DNA from: JACKFB01 sp041389525
GTDB lineage: Bacteria > Myxococcota_A > UBA9042 > PHBI01 > JACKFB01
DNA length: 64,000 nucleotides
Reading direction: 5' to 3'
Assembly: GCA_041389525.1 (NCBI GenBank)
Contig: JAWKRR010000006.1
Span: 62,001 to 126,000, forward strand
A model generated the notes under the pieces. The model ran no database searches. It had not been told where the DNA came from and saw only the letters and a list, made by a program, of their open reading frames with translations. A program made the translations under genes and the position numbers. This document shows, one piece after another, positions 53,317-63,941 of this stretch. Every line of letters starts with the position of its first letter. The stretch's first letter is position 1.

Positions 53317-54510
53317 ATGAAGTTCGCCAAACGCATGAGTGCTGTGAAGCCGTCCGCGACCCTCGCGATGACCAACCGCGCCAAGACGCTGACCGCCGAG
53401 GGCAAGGACATCGTCAGCTTTGGCGCCGGTGAGCCGGACTTCGACACGCCCGCGCACATCACCCAGGCGATGGTGGCGGCGGCGCAGCGGGGCGAGACGC
53501 GCTACGCAGCCGTCAACGGCATCCCGAAGCTGCGCGCGGCCGTGGCCAAGCAGTTCACCGAGATCTACGGGGTGCCCTTCGACGCCTCGGAGATCCTGGT
53601 GTCGACTGGCGGAAAGCACAGCCTCTACAACATCTTTCAGGTGCTGGTGGACCCGGGTGACGAGGTCATCATCCCCGCGCCCTACTGGGTGAGCTACCCC
53701 GACCAGGTGCTGCTCGCCGAGGGCGTGCCGGTCTTCGTGGACTGCCTGCCCGACGAGGGCTTCCGGCTGACGGCGGAGGCGGTCGAGGCGGCCATCACCG
53801 ACAAGACCATCGGCATCGTGCTGAACAGCCCGAACAACCCGACGGGCGCGGTGCAATCGGCGGCCGACCTGCGCGCCATCGCCGAGGTCGCCGAGCGGCG
53901 CGACCTGTGGATCATCACCGACGACATCTACAGCTTCATCCGCTACGGCGAGGGCGTCTTCGAGAACGTGCTGCGCGAGCGGCCGGACCTGAAGGAGCGC
54001 ATCTTCGTGGTGCACGGGGCCAGCAAGACCTACGGCATGACCGGCTGGCGAATCGGCTTCACCGGCGCGCCGAAGAAGGTCATCGACCAGATGGCCGTGA
54101 TTCAGGGGCAGGCGACCTCGGGCGCGACCACCTTCGCGCAGTTCGGCGCGCTGGCGGCCATCGAGGGCGACCACAGCTTCCTCAAGGACTGGCTGGCGGC
54201 CTATGACTCGCGCCGCAAGGCCATCGTGGACGGCTTGAACGCCATCCCGGGCATTCACTGCGCCATGCCGGGCGGCGCCTTCTACGTCTTCCCCGACGCG
54301 CGCGGCCTCAACGGCAAGCGCCTCGGCGACAAGGTCATCACCGACGACATGGACCTCTGCGAGGTCTTCCTCGACGACGCGCTGGTCGCCTGCGTGCCGG
54401 GCACGCCCTTCGGCGCGCCGGGCTTCTTCCGCATGAGCTACGCCTGCTCCATCGAGGACATCCAGAAGGGCCTCGAGCGCATGGCGGCGACGGTCGCGAA
54501 GCTGCGCTAG
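53317..54510 (+). CDS. PLP-dependent aspartate/aromatic aminotransferase, class I
   Basis: 397 aa, ATG at 53317 (AGGAGAG upstream). The fold type I aminotransferase shows GAGEPDFDTPAHI, the substrate loop SPNNPTGAVQ, ITDDIYSFIRY, the PLP lysine in VHGASKTYGMTGWRIGF, and MPGGAFYVFPD. It belongs to the AspC/YbdL-like Ib branch, probably aspartate aminotransferase; exact substrate cannot be read. It is cotranscribed with coaD. Confidence 0.93.
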   Translation: MKFAKRMSAVKPSATLAMTNRAKTLTAEGKDIVSFGAGEPDFDTPAHITQAMVAAAQRGETRYAAVNGIPKLRAAVAKQFTEIYGVPFDASEILVSTGGKHSLYNIFQVLVDPGDEVIIPAPYWVSYPDQVLLAEGVPVFVDCLPDEGFRLTAEAVEAAITDKTIGIVLNSPNNPTGAVQSAADLRAIAEVAERRDLWIITDDIYSFIRYGEGVFENVLRERPDLKERIFVVHGASKTYGMTGWRIGFTGAPKKVIDQMAVIQGQATSGATTFAQFGALAAIEGDHSFLKDWLAAYDSRRKAIVDGLNAIPGIHCAMPGGAFYVFPDARGLNGKRLGDKVITDDMDLCEVFLDDALVACVPGTPFGAPGFFRMSYACSIEDIQKGLERMAATVAKLR

Positions 54511-54598
54511 CGGTTCGGCACCAGGGGTGGCTGGCTGCTGTCGGCCAGTCGCCCCGCTGGGCCGCCCCGCCGAGCCAAGAGACCCGACAGAGAGGTCT

Positions 54599-55945
54599 CT
54601 AGAACTTGCCGTTCAGCGACAGCGTGAAGCCCATGGTGCGGATGCCGCCGGTGCGGAAGCGCGAGCCCAGGCTGTCGATGTGGCTGTTGTAGACCGGGTT
54701 GAACTCGTTCTGGCCCGACTGATTCGACGCCTGCACCTGGTTGATGCCGTCGAGGTCTTTGCCCGCGTCGGCGAAGGTCAGGAAGTGCGGCAGCTCGTAG
54801 GCGAAATCGAAGCGGGCGCCCAGGGAGACCCAGCGGACGGGCTGGTAGCGCACGCCGACCCACGCAGAGAGCGTGCCGAACTGCTCGACGTCGGTGATGC
54901 CGTCGGTCTTGCGCGGCCGGCCGGTGTCGGGGTCGATGTCGCCTCGGTCGAAGGTCGTCAGGCTGCAAGGCGAGGCGGAGTCGCGGCCGTCGCAGGCGGA
55001 ACCGCCGAGGGCGTCGAAGAGATCGGTGTAGTTGCGGCCCTCGAAGCTGTAGTCGAGGCGCCCGCCGACGTCGATGGTGAAGGAGGCCTCGCGGTCGCGG
55101 TCCTCGTAGGGGTGAAACTCCACGCCGATGAGCGTGTGGATGCCGTGGCCGGGCGAGACCAGCGTCTGCGTCGCCCCGTAGTCGTCGAAGAGCGAGTTGG
55201 TGTGGGGCATGCGCAGGGTGCCGCCGACGCCCGCGTAGGGCTCGACCTGGGGGATGGGTCGGGCCGAGACCGCGGTGGCGAGGTCGACGACCCAGAGGCC
55301 TTCGCCCACCGAGGCGTTGTTGGCTTGCTTGACGCCGCTCTTGGCGCGGGCCGGGATGGTGAGCGCGAGGTCGAGGGCCCAGGTGGCGCGCGCGGGGTCT
55401 CGGGCCCAAGACAGGGGCGTGAGGCGCACGCCGAACTGCGGGTCGCCGACCCCCGAGCGGTCGGGACCGTCCGACGGCACGGCGAAGAGGCTGGGCGGTG
55501 GCTCCGTTCCCTGAGGATCTACCGTGCTGCTTTGGGCGGTCACGCCGTCCGCGTAGCTCAGCTTGGTCTGGTCCGAGATGACGATGGGGACGGCCAGCCA
55601 GAACTCGGCGCTGCGCCAGATGCCCAGGCGCAGGGTCAGGTCCAGGGTCTGCCGGATGCGCACGACGTCCAGCTCGCGGGCGTCCTCGATGCGGCTGCCG
55701 TCGGTGCAGAACTGGCCGACCACGGCCTGGTCGTGTGCGAGGCAGCGGAACTCGCGCAGAATCGCCCCTCGACGCGCGCTGTAGCCGTACTCGAGGTCGA
55801 TGACGACGTCGATGGGCTCTTCCTGCTCGCGCTCGAAGCTGTCGATGACGTCGGTGACGCGCGCTGCGTGGGCGCCGGGCGCGGCGAAGGCCAGCGCCAA
55901 CGCGGTGGCGCCCAGTCTCCACAAGGCCTTCGAAGTGGATTGCAT
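54599..55945 (-). CDS. Outer-membrane beta-barrel protein
   Basis: 448 aa from the ATG at 55945; its ribosome binding site GAGGAGTG includes the stop of the upstream NtrC-type gene. Signal peptide ALAFAAPGAHA. The mature part alternates beta strands (LTLRLGIWRSAEFWLAVPIVIS, TWALDLALTIPARAK, SFTIDVGGRLDYSFEG) and ends in MGFTLSLNGKF, a barrel-type C-terminal Phe. I know no specific family. It may be regulated by, or be the target of, the upstream regulator. Confidence 0.8.
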   Translation of the reverse strand: MQSTSKALWRLGATALALAFAAPGAHAARVTDVIDSFEREQEEPIDVVIDLEYGYSARRGAILREFRCLAHDQAVVGQFCTDGSRIEDARELDVVRIRQTLDLTLRLGIWRSAEFWLAVPIVISDQTKLSYADGVTAQSSTVDPQGTEPPPSLFAVPSDGPDRSGVGDPQFGVRLTPLSWARDPARATWALDLALTIPARAKSGVKQANNASVGEGLWVVDLATAVSARPIPQVEPYAGVGGTLRMPHTNSLFDDYGATQTLVSPGHGIHTLIGVEFHPYEDRDREASFTIDVGGRLDYSFEGRNYTDLFDALGGSACDGRDSASPCSLTTFDRGDIDPDTGRPRKTDGITDVEQFGTLSAWVGVRYQPVRWVSLGARFDFAYELPHFLTFADAGKDLDGINQVQASNQSGQNEFNPVYNSHIDSLGSRFRTGGIRTMGFTLSLNGKF

Positions 55946-55950
55946 GCGGT

Positions 55951-57368
<1,418 letters not shown>

Positions 57369-57372
<4 letters not shown>

Positions 57373-58751
57373 GGGTCCGAAGGCTCCGCTTCCCACGCGT
57401 GGCGCGGGACGACGCGCTCCACCACGGCGTCGAGCGCGCCGCGGTGCAGCAAAATAGACAGCGGCTGGCCGACCGCGGCGTCCTGGCTGGCGCGCAGGAC
57501 CCCACCGGAGGCGTCGCGGACGATGGCGTAGCCGCGCTCGAGGCTGTGCGTCGGGCTCAGCAGCCGCAGGGAGTGGTCCAGCTCGGCCACGCGGCGGCGC
57601 TCCGCGATGAGGCGCTGGCGAAGGGCGGCCCGCAGGCGGCGGATGAGGGCCGTGTGGTCGGCGCGAGCGGCGCGCAGGCGCAGACGCGGGTGCAGGTTGT
57701 GGAGGCGGCCGCCCAGCTTCGCGTGGCGCTCACGAGCGCGCGAGGTGCGGCGGCGCAGCGCGGCCTCGAGGCGCCCGGCGAGCTCGTCGAGGCGCTGCTG
57801 GCGCTCGGCGACCACTCGGCGCGGGTCGGCGAGGCGCGCCCGGCGGGCGGACAGCTCGGCCCGAGCGCGCTCGATGGCCCGCCGCGCCGCGCGCTCAAGT
57901 CGGTCCTCCAGGTCCGAGATGGCGGTCCGCAGCCCCTCGAGGTCAGGTACCACCAACTCAGCGGCCGCCGTCGGCGTGGCCGCCCGCGCGTCCGCGGCCC
58001 AATCCGACAGCAGCGTGTCCACCTCGTGGCCCACCGCGCTGACCACCGGTTTCGGGCAGGCCGCGACAGCCCGAACGACGATCTCCTCGTTGAAGGCCCA
58101 GAGATCCTCGATGCTCCCGCCACCGCGGCCGACGATGAGCACGTCGATATCCGAGAGCGCGCCGAGCACCTCGATGCCCCGGGCGATGGCCTCGGCGGAC
58201 CCCGGCCCCTGGACCTTGCACGGATAGAGCAGCACCTGTGCGGGATAGCGTCGATGCAGCGTCGTGAGGATGTCGCGAATCGCGGCCCCAGTCGGCGCGG
58301 TGACCACCCCGATTCGCCGCGGCAGAAAGGGCAGGGCGCGTTTCTTGGCGAGGTCGAAGAGCCCCTCGTCGTGCAGGCGCCGCTTCAACTCTTCCAAGCG
58401 CACCAGCAGCGTACCCAGGCCCGACTCGCGAAGCCGCGACACGATCAGCTGGTACTTGCCTTGGGGCGCGTAGACCTGCACGTCGCCGAACGCGACCACC
58501 TGCATGCCGTCCTGGAGCTGCACGCTCGCCCGCTGCGCCGTCGATCGCCACATCACGCACGAGATCTGCGCGTCGGCGTCTTTCAGCGTGAAATACACGT
58601 GCCCCGACGAGGCCCGCTTCACGTTGGAGGCCTCGCCCTCGACCGCGACCGCGCCGAACTCGCCCTCGATCATCCGCTTGAGCGCGAAGGTCAACTCGCG
58701 CACGGACACCGTGCTCTCGAGCGCGCTCGAACCGGGGGGCGTTGGCTGCAT
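57369..58751 (-). CDS. xseA: Exodeoxyribonuclease VII large subunit
   Basis: 460 aa. N-terminal OB fold (VEGEASNVKRASSGHVYFTLKDADAQISCVMWR), conserved GVVTAPTGAAIRDILTTLHRRYP, VGRGGGSIEDLWAFNEEIVVRAV and VSAVGHEVDTLLSDWAAD, then a long Arg/Ala coiled coil (about 300-390) and the end SLERGYAIVRD. It degrades single-stranded DNA in both directions with the small subunit XseB, which is not nearby. Coupled with the regulator downstream. Confidence 0.96.
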
Positions 58752-58944
58752 GGACCTCCGACGCGGTCCACCCGGCCGGGACTGCGGTTGTGAGACCGCA
58801 GGGCCTCGCGTTTGGGCGCCCCGCGGCTCGAGAGCGGGGCCGCCAGCGAGGCCGCCAGCGAGGTCGATCCGTCAAGGCGTTCTCGCGCACTGGGCGTGGA
58901 CTGTCAACGCGTGCAAGTCCGCCTTGACCGTGTTCCATCGCCGA

Positions 58945-59101
58945 TGCTAGGTCGCCGACGACAACTCGACGGGGCCACGAGCAGGAAGTCGGTGCAAGGC
59001 CGACGCTGCCCCCGCAACTGTATCCGGGGACGAACCCGATCACGCCACTGGTGCTCGCACTGGGAAGGCTCGGGGGAGGACGAACCGGAAGCCAGGATAC
59101 T
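58945..59101 (+). promoter_or_regulatory. Cobalamin (B12) riboswitch
   Basis: The B12 box is nearly complete: GGAAGTCGGTGCAAGGCCG, CTGCCCCCGCAACTGTA, GCCACTG, CTGGGAAGGC and GGAAGCCAGGATAC in the right order (58984-59100), with the start stem near 58945. Adenosylcobalamin binding normally lowers expression of the gene that follows. Only the two genes at 59215 and 59649 lie downstream, and neither is a known B12 gene. It stands divergently from xseA. Confidence 0.9.
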
Positions 59102-59138
59102 GAACGTGGCGCCGCGATCGCATCGACTTCGGGTGGAA

Positions 59139-59183
59139 GGCGAGCGTGGCGCTCGTGGAGGTTCCACCTGCGTTCCGCTCGCC
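59139..59183 (+). promoter_or_regulatory. Hairpin between the riboswitch and its gene
   Basis: GGCGAGCG (59139-59146) pairs with CGCTCGCC (59176-59183), and GTGGA with TCCAC (59155-59167) inside. It lies in the position of a riboswitch expression platform; it lacks a T-run and so could act on translation or with Rho. Confidence 0.45.
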
Positions 59184-59214
59184 CCTGTCGCCCGAGCGAC
59201 AATGGAGAGCGGAA

Positions 59215-59652
59215 ATGAAGAGGAAGCTTGGCATCGCGCGTCTCGGGGTAGGGATGGCGGTGGCCGCGGCGCTCGTGATGTGGGCCGGATGTGATGACGA
59301 CGGCGGCGGTGGCGGCGGCCTGGAGGTCGTGGGCAGCTGGACGACGCAGTTCGACTCGACGGAGGTGATCAGCGCCTCGGATTGGGCCGGCGCGGCGGTC
59401 GTGAGCTGGGACAACGCCGACAACTGGGCGATCACCCAGAACGCGGCAGACGCGGCCTTCGACCCCGGCAAGTTCAGCGTGCTGGTCTGGACCGAGCCGG
59501 CCGGCGGCAAGTTCTACTACTGCTTCGCGGGCTACGGGCTGGCGACCCAGGCCGACGCGCAGGCCTTTGACCGCACAGCGGCCGACGCGAGCGACCCCGA
59601 GGTCGGGGGCTGCGCCGGCTTCGCGTGGACGCGCATGACGGCCGCCAAGTGA
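59215..59652 (+). CDS. B12-riboswitch-controlled lipoprotein, 145 aa
   Basis: ATG at 59215 with GGAGAGCGGAA upstream. Lipoprotein signal VAAALVMWAGCDDD followed by a Gly run. The mature part has aromatic beta strands (LEVVGSWTTQFDSTEVISASDWAGAAVVSWDNADNWAITQNAADAAFDPGKFSVLVWTEPAGGKFYYCFAGYGL) and two Cys that may form a disulfide. The family is unknown to me. Its riboswitch control suggests cobalamin binding or uptake at the cell surface. GTGA overlap couples it to the next gene. Confidence 0.85.
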   Translation: MKRKLGIARLGVGMAVAAALVMWAGCDDDGGGGGGLEVVGSWTTQFDSTEVISASDWAGAAVVSWDNADNWAITQNAADAAFDPGKFSVLVWTEPAGGKFYYCFAGYGLATQADAQAFDRTAADASDPEVGGCAGFAWTRMTAAK

Positions 59653-60302
59653 GGCGCGCGCGCCCCAATTCGGTAGCTGCCGCCTCGCTGTTTTGGCTGT
59701 CGGTGGCCGCGTCTTGGGGCGCGTGCGACGCGGTGGAGGCGCCGCCCTCGACCTACGCGACGGAGGTCGTGACGTTCAGCCCGGGGCCCGGCGCCGGCTA
59801 CGGCCAGTCCAAGCTGCCCGGGGTGGTCCTGGGCGCGCCCGTGGTGCTCTCGTCGGCCCAGGGGTCGCCCGACGTCCTGAGCCTGGGCCAGGGCGGCGAG
59901 ATCGTCCTTGGTTTCGGCGGGCGCGCCATCGCCGACGGGCCGGGCCCCGACTTCGTGGTCTTCGAGAACGCGTTCTTCATCGGCGGCGACCCCACGCTGG
60001 TGTTCGCCGAGGCCGGCGAGGTGTCGGTCTCCGAAGACGGCGCGACCTGGCACACCTTCCCCTGCGCGCAGGACGGCGACCTCGCTGGCGCCGGCTGCGC
60101 AGGCTGGACCCCGGCGCGCCCCTTCGACACGGCCGCGCTGCCACTGGACCCGGCCGTGACCGGGGCGGACGCCTTCGATTTGGCAGACGTGGGCTTGGGA
60201 ATCGCGCGATTCGTCCGCGTGCGCGACCTCAGCGAGGGCGGCGAGGCCCCGTCGGCGGGCTTCGATCTGGACGCGGTCGGGGTGGTTCACTTCGCGCCGT
60301 AG
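59649..60302 (+). CDS. B12-riboswitch-controlled secreted protein, 217 aa
   Basis: GTG at 59649, overlapping the stop of the lipoprotein gene. Signal peptide (SVAAASLFWLSVAASWGACD, with a lipobox-like Cys). The mature part shows repeats of a known but unnamed surface fold: LPGVVLGAPVVLSSAQGSPDVLSLGQGGEIVLGFGGRAIADGPGPDFVVFENAFFIGG, then VFAEAGEVSVSEDGATWHTFPC and RFVRVRDLSEGG. Similar GPDF.VFEN proteins appear in surface loci of other phyla. A cobalamin-related role is inferred only from the riboswitch. Confidence 0.82.
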   Translation: MRRARPNSVAAASLFWLSVAASWGACDAVEAPPSTYATEVVTFSPGPGAGYGQSKLPGVVLGAPVVLSSAQGSPDVLSLGQGGEIVLGFGGRAIADGPGPDFVVFENAFFIGGDPTLVFAEAGEVSVSEDGATWHTFPCAQDGDLAGAGCAGWTPARPFDTAALPLDPAVTGADAFDLADVGLGIARFVRVRDLSEGGEAPSAGFDLDAVGVVHFAP

Positions 60303-60395
60303 CGGTCGTTCACTTCGCGCGGCGGGGGTGGTAGTTCTGACCGCTGCGCCGCGCGACGTCCGCGGCGCGTCTGACCTGGCCCGACGGAGGCGCCC

Positions 60396-61640
60396 TTGGG
60401 GTTGCTCGACAATCAGCAGAGCCGCTGCACCCAGAACCCCGACGCGATACCGAAGCGCATCGGCGTGCTCACCGGCGGCGGCGACTCGCCCGGGCTCAAC
60501 GCGGCCATCCGCGCGGCGACCCTGACGGCCATCCGCAAGTACGGGATGGAGGTCATCGGGTTCGTCGACGGCTTCAACGGCCTCTTCGACCCGGAGAACG
60601 GCGCGCGCGCACTCAGCGTCGACGACGTCCAGGGGATCGAGGCCATCGGCGGCACCATCTTGGGCACGGCCAACCGCGGCAACCCCTTCCGGATGGTCGT
60701 GCGCGACGACGACGGGCACCCGGTGCTGGGCCCGGACGGCAAGGCGACCACCGTGGACCGCTCTGCGGAGGCGGTCTCGCGGCTCAAAGACCTGGGGATC
60801 GGCGGCCTGCTCTGCATCGGCGGCGACGGCACGCTGGCGATGGCGCGGGAGTTCTACGAGAAGTTCGGAGTGCCGGTGGTGGGCGTGCCCAAGACCATCG
60901 ACTTCGACCTGTCGGGGACCGAGGCCACCTTCGGGTTCAAGACGGCGGTCCAGGTGGCGTCTGAGGCGCTGGACCGCCTGCGCACCACCGCCGACAGCCA
61001 CGACCGGGTCTTGGTGCTCGAGCTGATGGGTCGATACGCGGGCTGGATCGCGCTGCACGCCGGCCTCGCGGGCGGGGCGCACGCGATCTTGCTCCCCGAG
61101 CTGCCCTATGACCCGCGCGCCGTCTGGGAGCGGGTGACCAACCGATTCCGACGCCAGCGCAAGTTCAGCCTGGTCGTGATCTCCGAGGGCGCGCGCCCCG
61201 TGGGTGGGGACTACGCGGTCGCCGAGGAGCGGGCGCATCCGGCGGGGCTGCCCGTGCTGGGCGGTGCTGGGCCGCGGCTGCGCGCCGAGCTCGAGGCGCT
61301 GACCGAGGAAGAGCGGCAGCGTGTGCTCGCCGAGAAGGGCAACCCTCCTGAGGCGCCCGAGATACGCGTCGTGGTCCTCGGCCACATCCAGCGAGGCGGG
61401 ACTCCGCTCGCCGACGACCGCATCATCGCCACCGCCTGCGGCAGCTTCGCCGTCGACATGGTCGTGCGCGGCCTCTTCGGCCACATGGCGGCGTGGACCT
61501 TCGAGGGCCCCGTGGCCGTGCGCCTCGACGACGCCACCGAGCCCCACCTCGTCGACCCGGACACCGATCCCCTGGTCCAGCTCGCCCGCGACATCGGCAT
61601 CTGTCTCGGCGACAGCCCCGATTCGCCAGACGAAGACTGA
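60396..61640 (+). CDS. pfk: 6-phosphofructokinase (mixed ATP/PPi group)
   Basis: 414 aa from the TTG at 60396 (GGAGG 5 nt upstream). It phosphorylates fructose 6-phosphate. Signatures: VLTGGGDSPGLNAAIRA, CIGGDGTLAMA, GVPKTIDFDLSGTEATFGF (catalytic Asp in TID), LELMGRYAGWIALHAGLAGGA, HIQRGGTPLADDR. GGDG favours ATP while the Lys in PKTID is typical of the PPi-related, group III bacterial enzymes, so the donor is unclear. The TIDFD variant (usually TIDND) is an oddity. It converges with the phoH-like gene with 11 bp between them. Confidence 0.95.
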   Translation: MGLLDNQQSRCTQNPDAIPKRIGVLTGGGDSPGLNAAIRAATLTAIRKYGMEVIGFVDGFNGLFDPENGARALSVDDVQGIEAIGGTILGTANRGNPFRMVVRDDDGHPVLGPDGKATTVDRSAEAVSRLKDLGIGGLLCIGGDGTLAMAREFYEKFGVPVVGVPKTIDFDLSGTEATFGFKTAVQVASEALDRLRTTADSHDRVLVLELMGRYAGWIALHAGLAGGAHAILLPELPYDPRAVWERVTNRFRRQRKFSLVVISEGARPVGGDYAVAEERAHPAGLPVLGGAGPRLRAELEALTEEERQRVLAEKGNPPEAPEIRVVVLGHIQRGGTPLADDRIIATACGSFAVDMVVRGLFGHMAAWTFEGPVAVRLDDATEPHLVDPDTDPLVQLARDIGICLGDSPDSPDED

Positions 61641-61651
61641 GAAATCGAAGG

Positions 61652-62974
61652 CTAGAGCAGGTTCGACGCCAGCTCAGCTAGCTCGGACCGCTCGCCCTTC
61701 TTGAGCGTCACCGTGGCGGCCAGCGCCTGACCCTTGAAGTGCTCGATCAGGTAGGTCAGGCCGTTCGAGACGCTGTCCACGTAGGGGTTGTCGATCTGAT
61801 AGGGGTCGCCGGTGAGCACGATCTTCGTGCCGTCGCCGGCCCGCGTCAGGATCGTCTTCACCTCGTGGGGCGTCAGGTTCTGCGCCTCGTCGATGATCAT
61901 GAACTGGTGCGGTAGCGAGCGCCCGCGGATGTACGTGAGCGGCTCGATCTCCATCACGCCCATCTCGACGAGGTCGTTGGTCCCTTGGCTGCGCCGCTTG
62001 TCGCGCTTTCCGCCCAGGCCCAGCAGGTACTCGACGTTGTCGTGGATCGGCTGCATCCAGGGCTTCAGCTTCTCATCGACGTCGCCCGGCAAGAAGCCGA
62101 GGTCGCGTCCCAGCGGCATCACCGGCCGGCCGACGACGACCTTCTGGTAGGCGTGCTCCTCGGTGACCATCTGCAAGCCCGCGGCGATGGCGACGAGGGT
62201 CTTGCCCGTGCCGGCCTTGCCGACCAGCGTCACCAGCTTGATGTCCTGCCGCAGGCACGCGTCGATGGCGTAGTGCTGCTCGCGATTTCGCGGGCGAATC
62301 CCCCAGATGGGCTCTTTGAGGCCGTAGGTCAGGTCGAGGGTGCCGGCCGCCACACGCGCGCGGGCCAGGGCCGTCCGCCGGCCATCGCGCACCATCAGAT
62401 ACTCGTTCTCGTACCAGCGCTCGCCGTTGGGCGGCGTGGGCAGCGCGACCGTGCCGGCCTCGAAGAGGGCGTCGATGACCTCCGGCGCCACGTCCAGCTC
62501 GCCCGTGCCCGGGTAGAGCTCGTCGATGGAGATGCGCTCGGTGTCGTAGTCGACCGCCTCGATGCCCAGCGCGTTCGCGCGAATTCGCAAGTTGGTGTCT
62601 AGGGAAACGAAGATCGCCGGGCGGTCGGGCTCGGTCTCCTTGATGTGCAGCGCCGTCGCCATGATCAGGTTGTCGGCCTGGTGGCTGATCCGGTGGCCGC
62701 GCGGCAGGTCGCGGTCGGACACCACCACGCGCAGCAGCCCGGTCCCCTGTGGCAGCGGGACGCCGTCGGTCAGGCTACCGGCGGTGCGCATGGCGTCGAT
62801 GCGGCGCGCCACCTCGCGCGCGTTGCGCCCCAGCTCGGTCGGGTCCTTCTTGAAGGTGTCGACCTCCTCGATGACCACGATGGGGATGCACACCGTGTTT
62901 TCCTCGAAGCGATAGATCGCCTCGGGATCGTGGAGCAGGACGTTGGTATCGAGGATGAAGTTCTTCGTCGTCAT
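61652..62974 (-). CDS. PhoH-family ATPase with N-terminal PIN domain
   Basis: 440 aa from the ATG at 62974; ribosome binding is weak. PIN domain (1-150: FILDTNVLLHDPEAIYRFEENTVCIPIVVIEEVDTFKKD; NLIMATALHI; FVSLDTNLRIRANALGI). PhoH ATPase (about 210-440) has Walker A VGKAGTGKT and Walker B HQFMIIDEAQNLTPHEVKTILTRAG. PIN-PhoH proteins (PhoH2/YlaK-like) are RNA helicase-nucleases. They occur as toxin-like pairs in actinobacteria, but no partner is seen here. The acidic PIN residues are present. Confidence 0.93.
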   Translation of the reverse strand: MTTKNFILDTNVLLHDPEAIYRFEENTVCIPIVVIEEVDTFKKDPTELGRNAREVARRIDAMRTAGSLTDGVPLPQGTGLLRVVVSDRDLPRGHRISHQADNLIMATALHIKETEPDRPAIFVSLDTNLRIRANALGIEAVDYDTERISIDELYPGTGELDVAPEVIDALFEAGTVALPTPPNGERWYENEYLMVRDGRRTALARARVAAGTLDLTYGLKEPIWGIRPRNREQHYAIDACLRQDIKLVTLVGKAGTGKTLVAIAAGLQMVTEEHAYQKVVVGRPVMPLGRDLGFLPGDVDEKLKPWMQPIHDNVEYLLGLGGKRDKRRSQGTNDLVEMGVMEIEPLTYIRGRSLPHQFMIIDEAQNLTPHEVKTILTRAGDGTKIVLTGDPYQIDNPYVDSVSNGLTYLIEHFKGQALAATVTLKKGERSELAELASNLL

Positions 62975-63089
62975 GACGGCATCGCACGTCAGCGACCGAT
63001 CGCTGTCAAGGCGCGCCCGGCGATTTGGGGGGCGGCGCGCTGCGAGATGGCTGCTTGCGCCGCCCCCCGTGCGAGGGTAGATCCGCGGC

Positions 63090-63941
63090 ATGCACACGGC
63101 TCTGACGGATGCGCTGATTCGCCTCGCGCTCGCCGAGGACATCGGGACTGGCGACCGGACCACGTTGGCGACGATCCCCGAATCCGCGCGGGCTTCGGCG
63201 GTCGTCGTCGCGAAGTCCGAGCTGGTCATGGCCGGCGGCCCGTGGTTCGCGCGCAGCTTCGCGTTGTGCGGGGAAGGCGAGGCCAGCGTCGCGGTCGAGC
63301 AGACGGTGGCGGAGGGGCAGGTCGCGCGGCCGGGCGAGGTGGTGCTGCGGCTCGACGGCAACGCGCGGACGTTGCTGGCCGCGGAGCGCACGGGGCTGAA
63401 CATCCTCCAACGCCTCAGCGGCATCGCGACGCTGACCCGCCGGTACGCCGACGCGGTGGCGGGGACCGGCGCGCGGGTGTGCGATACGCGCAAGACCGGG
63501 CCGGGGATGCGCGCGATGGAGAAGCACGCGGTGCGGATGGGCGGCGGGTCAAACCACCGCTTCGGCCTCGACTCCGGCATCCTTATCAAAGAGAACCACA
63601 TCGCGGCGTGCGGCGGGCTGACCCGCACGGTCGAGCGCGCGCGCGCTGAGAGCCCGCACGGCCTCCGCATCGAGGTCGAGGTCACCACCCTCGCCGAGCT
63701 GGACGAGGCACTCGCCGCGGGCGTGGACATCGTGCTGCTCGACAACATGGACGACGCGCTCACGTCGGAGTGCGTGCAGCGGGTTCGCGCGGCGCCGGGC
63801 CGGACGCTGGTCGAGGCGAGCGGAAACCTCAGCCTCGACCGTGTGCGCCGCGTGGCCGAGCTTGGCGTGGACCTGCTCTCGGTCGGCGCGCTGACGCACT
63901 CAGCGCCGGCGGCGGATCTCTCGCTGCGGATCACCGCGTGA
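63090..63941 (+). CDS. nadC: Nicotinate-nucleotide pyrophosphorylase (quinolinate phosphoribosyltransferase)
   Basis: 283 aa. NadC makes nicotinate mononucleotide from quinolinate and PRPP in NAD synthesis. Signatures: LAEDIGTGDRTT, RTLLAAERTGLNILQRLSGIATLTRRY, CDTRKTGPGMRAMEKHAVRMGGGSNHRFGLDSGILIKENHI (phosphate and quinolinate sites), IEVEVTTLAELDEAL, VDIVLLDNMD, VEASGNLSLDRV, DLLSVGALTHS. Complete. Followed by birA with a 4-bp overlap. Confidence 0.97.
   Translation: MHTALTDALIRLALAEDIGTGDRTTLATIPESARASAVVVAKSELVMAGGPWFARSFALCGEGEASVAVEQTVAEGQVARPGEVVLRLDGNARTLLAAERTGLNILQRLSGIATLTRRYADAVAGTGARVCDTRKTGPGMRAMEKHAVRMGGGSNHRFGLDSGILIKENHIAACGGLTRTVERARAESPHGLRIEVEVTTLAELDEALAAGVDIVLLDNMDDALTSECVQRVRAAPGRTLVEASGNLSLDRVRRVAELGVDLLSVGALTHSAPAADLSLRITA

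Noticed and set aside
54578..54600. AGAGACC/GGTCTCT inverted repeat near the end of the barrel gene as a terminator
   Set aside because: Only 7 bp, overlaps the stop codon and has no T-run; too weak to call.
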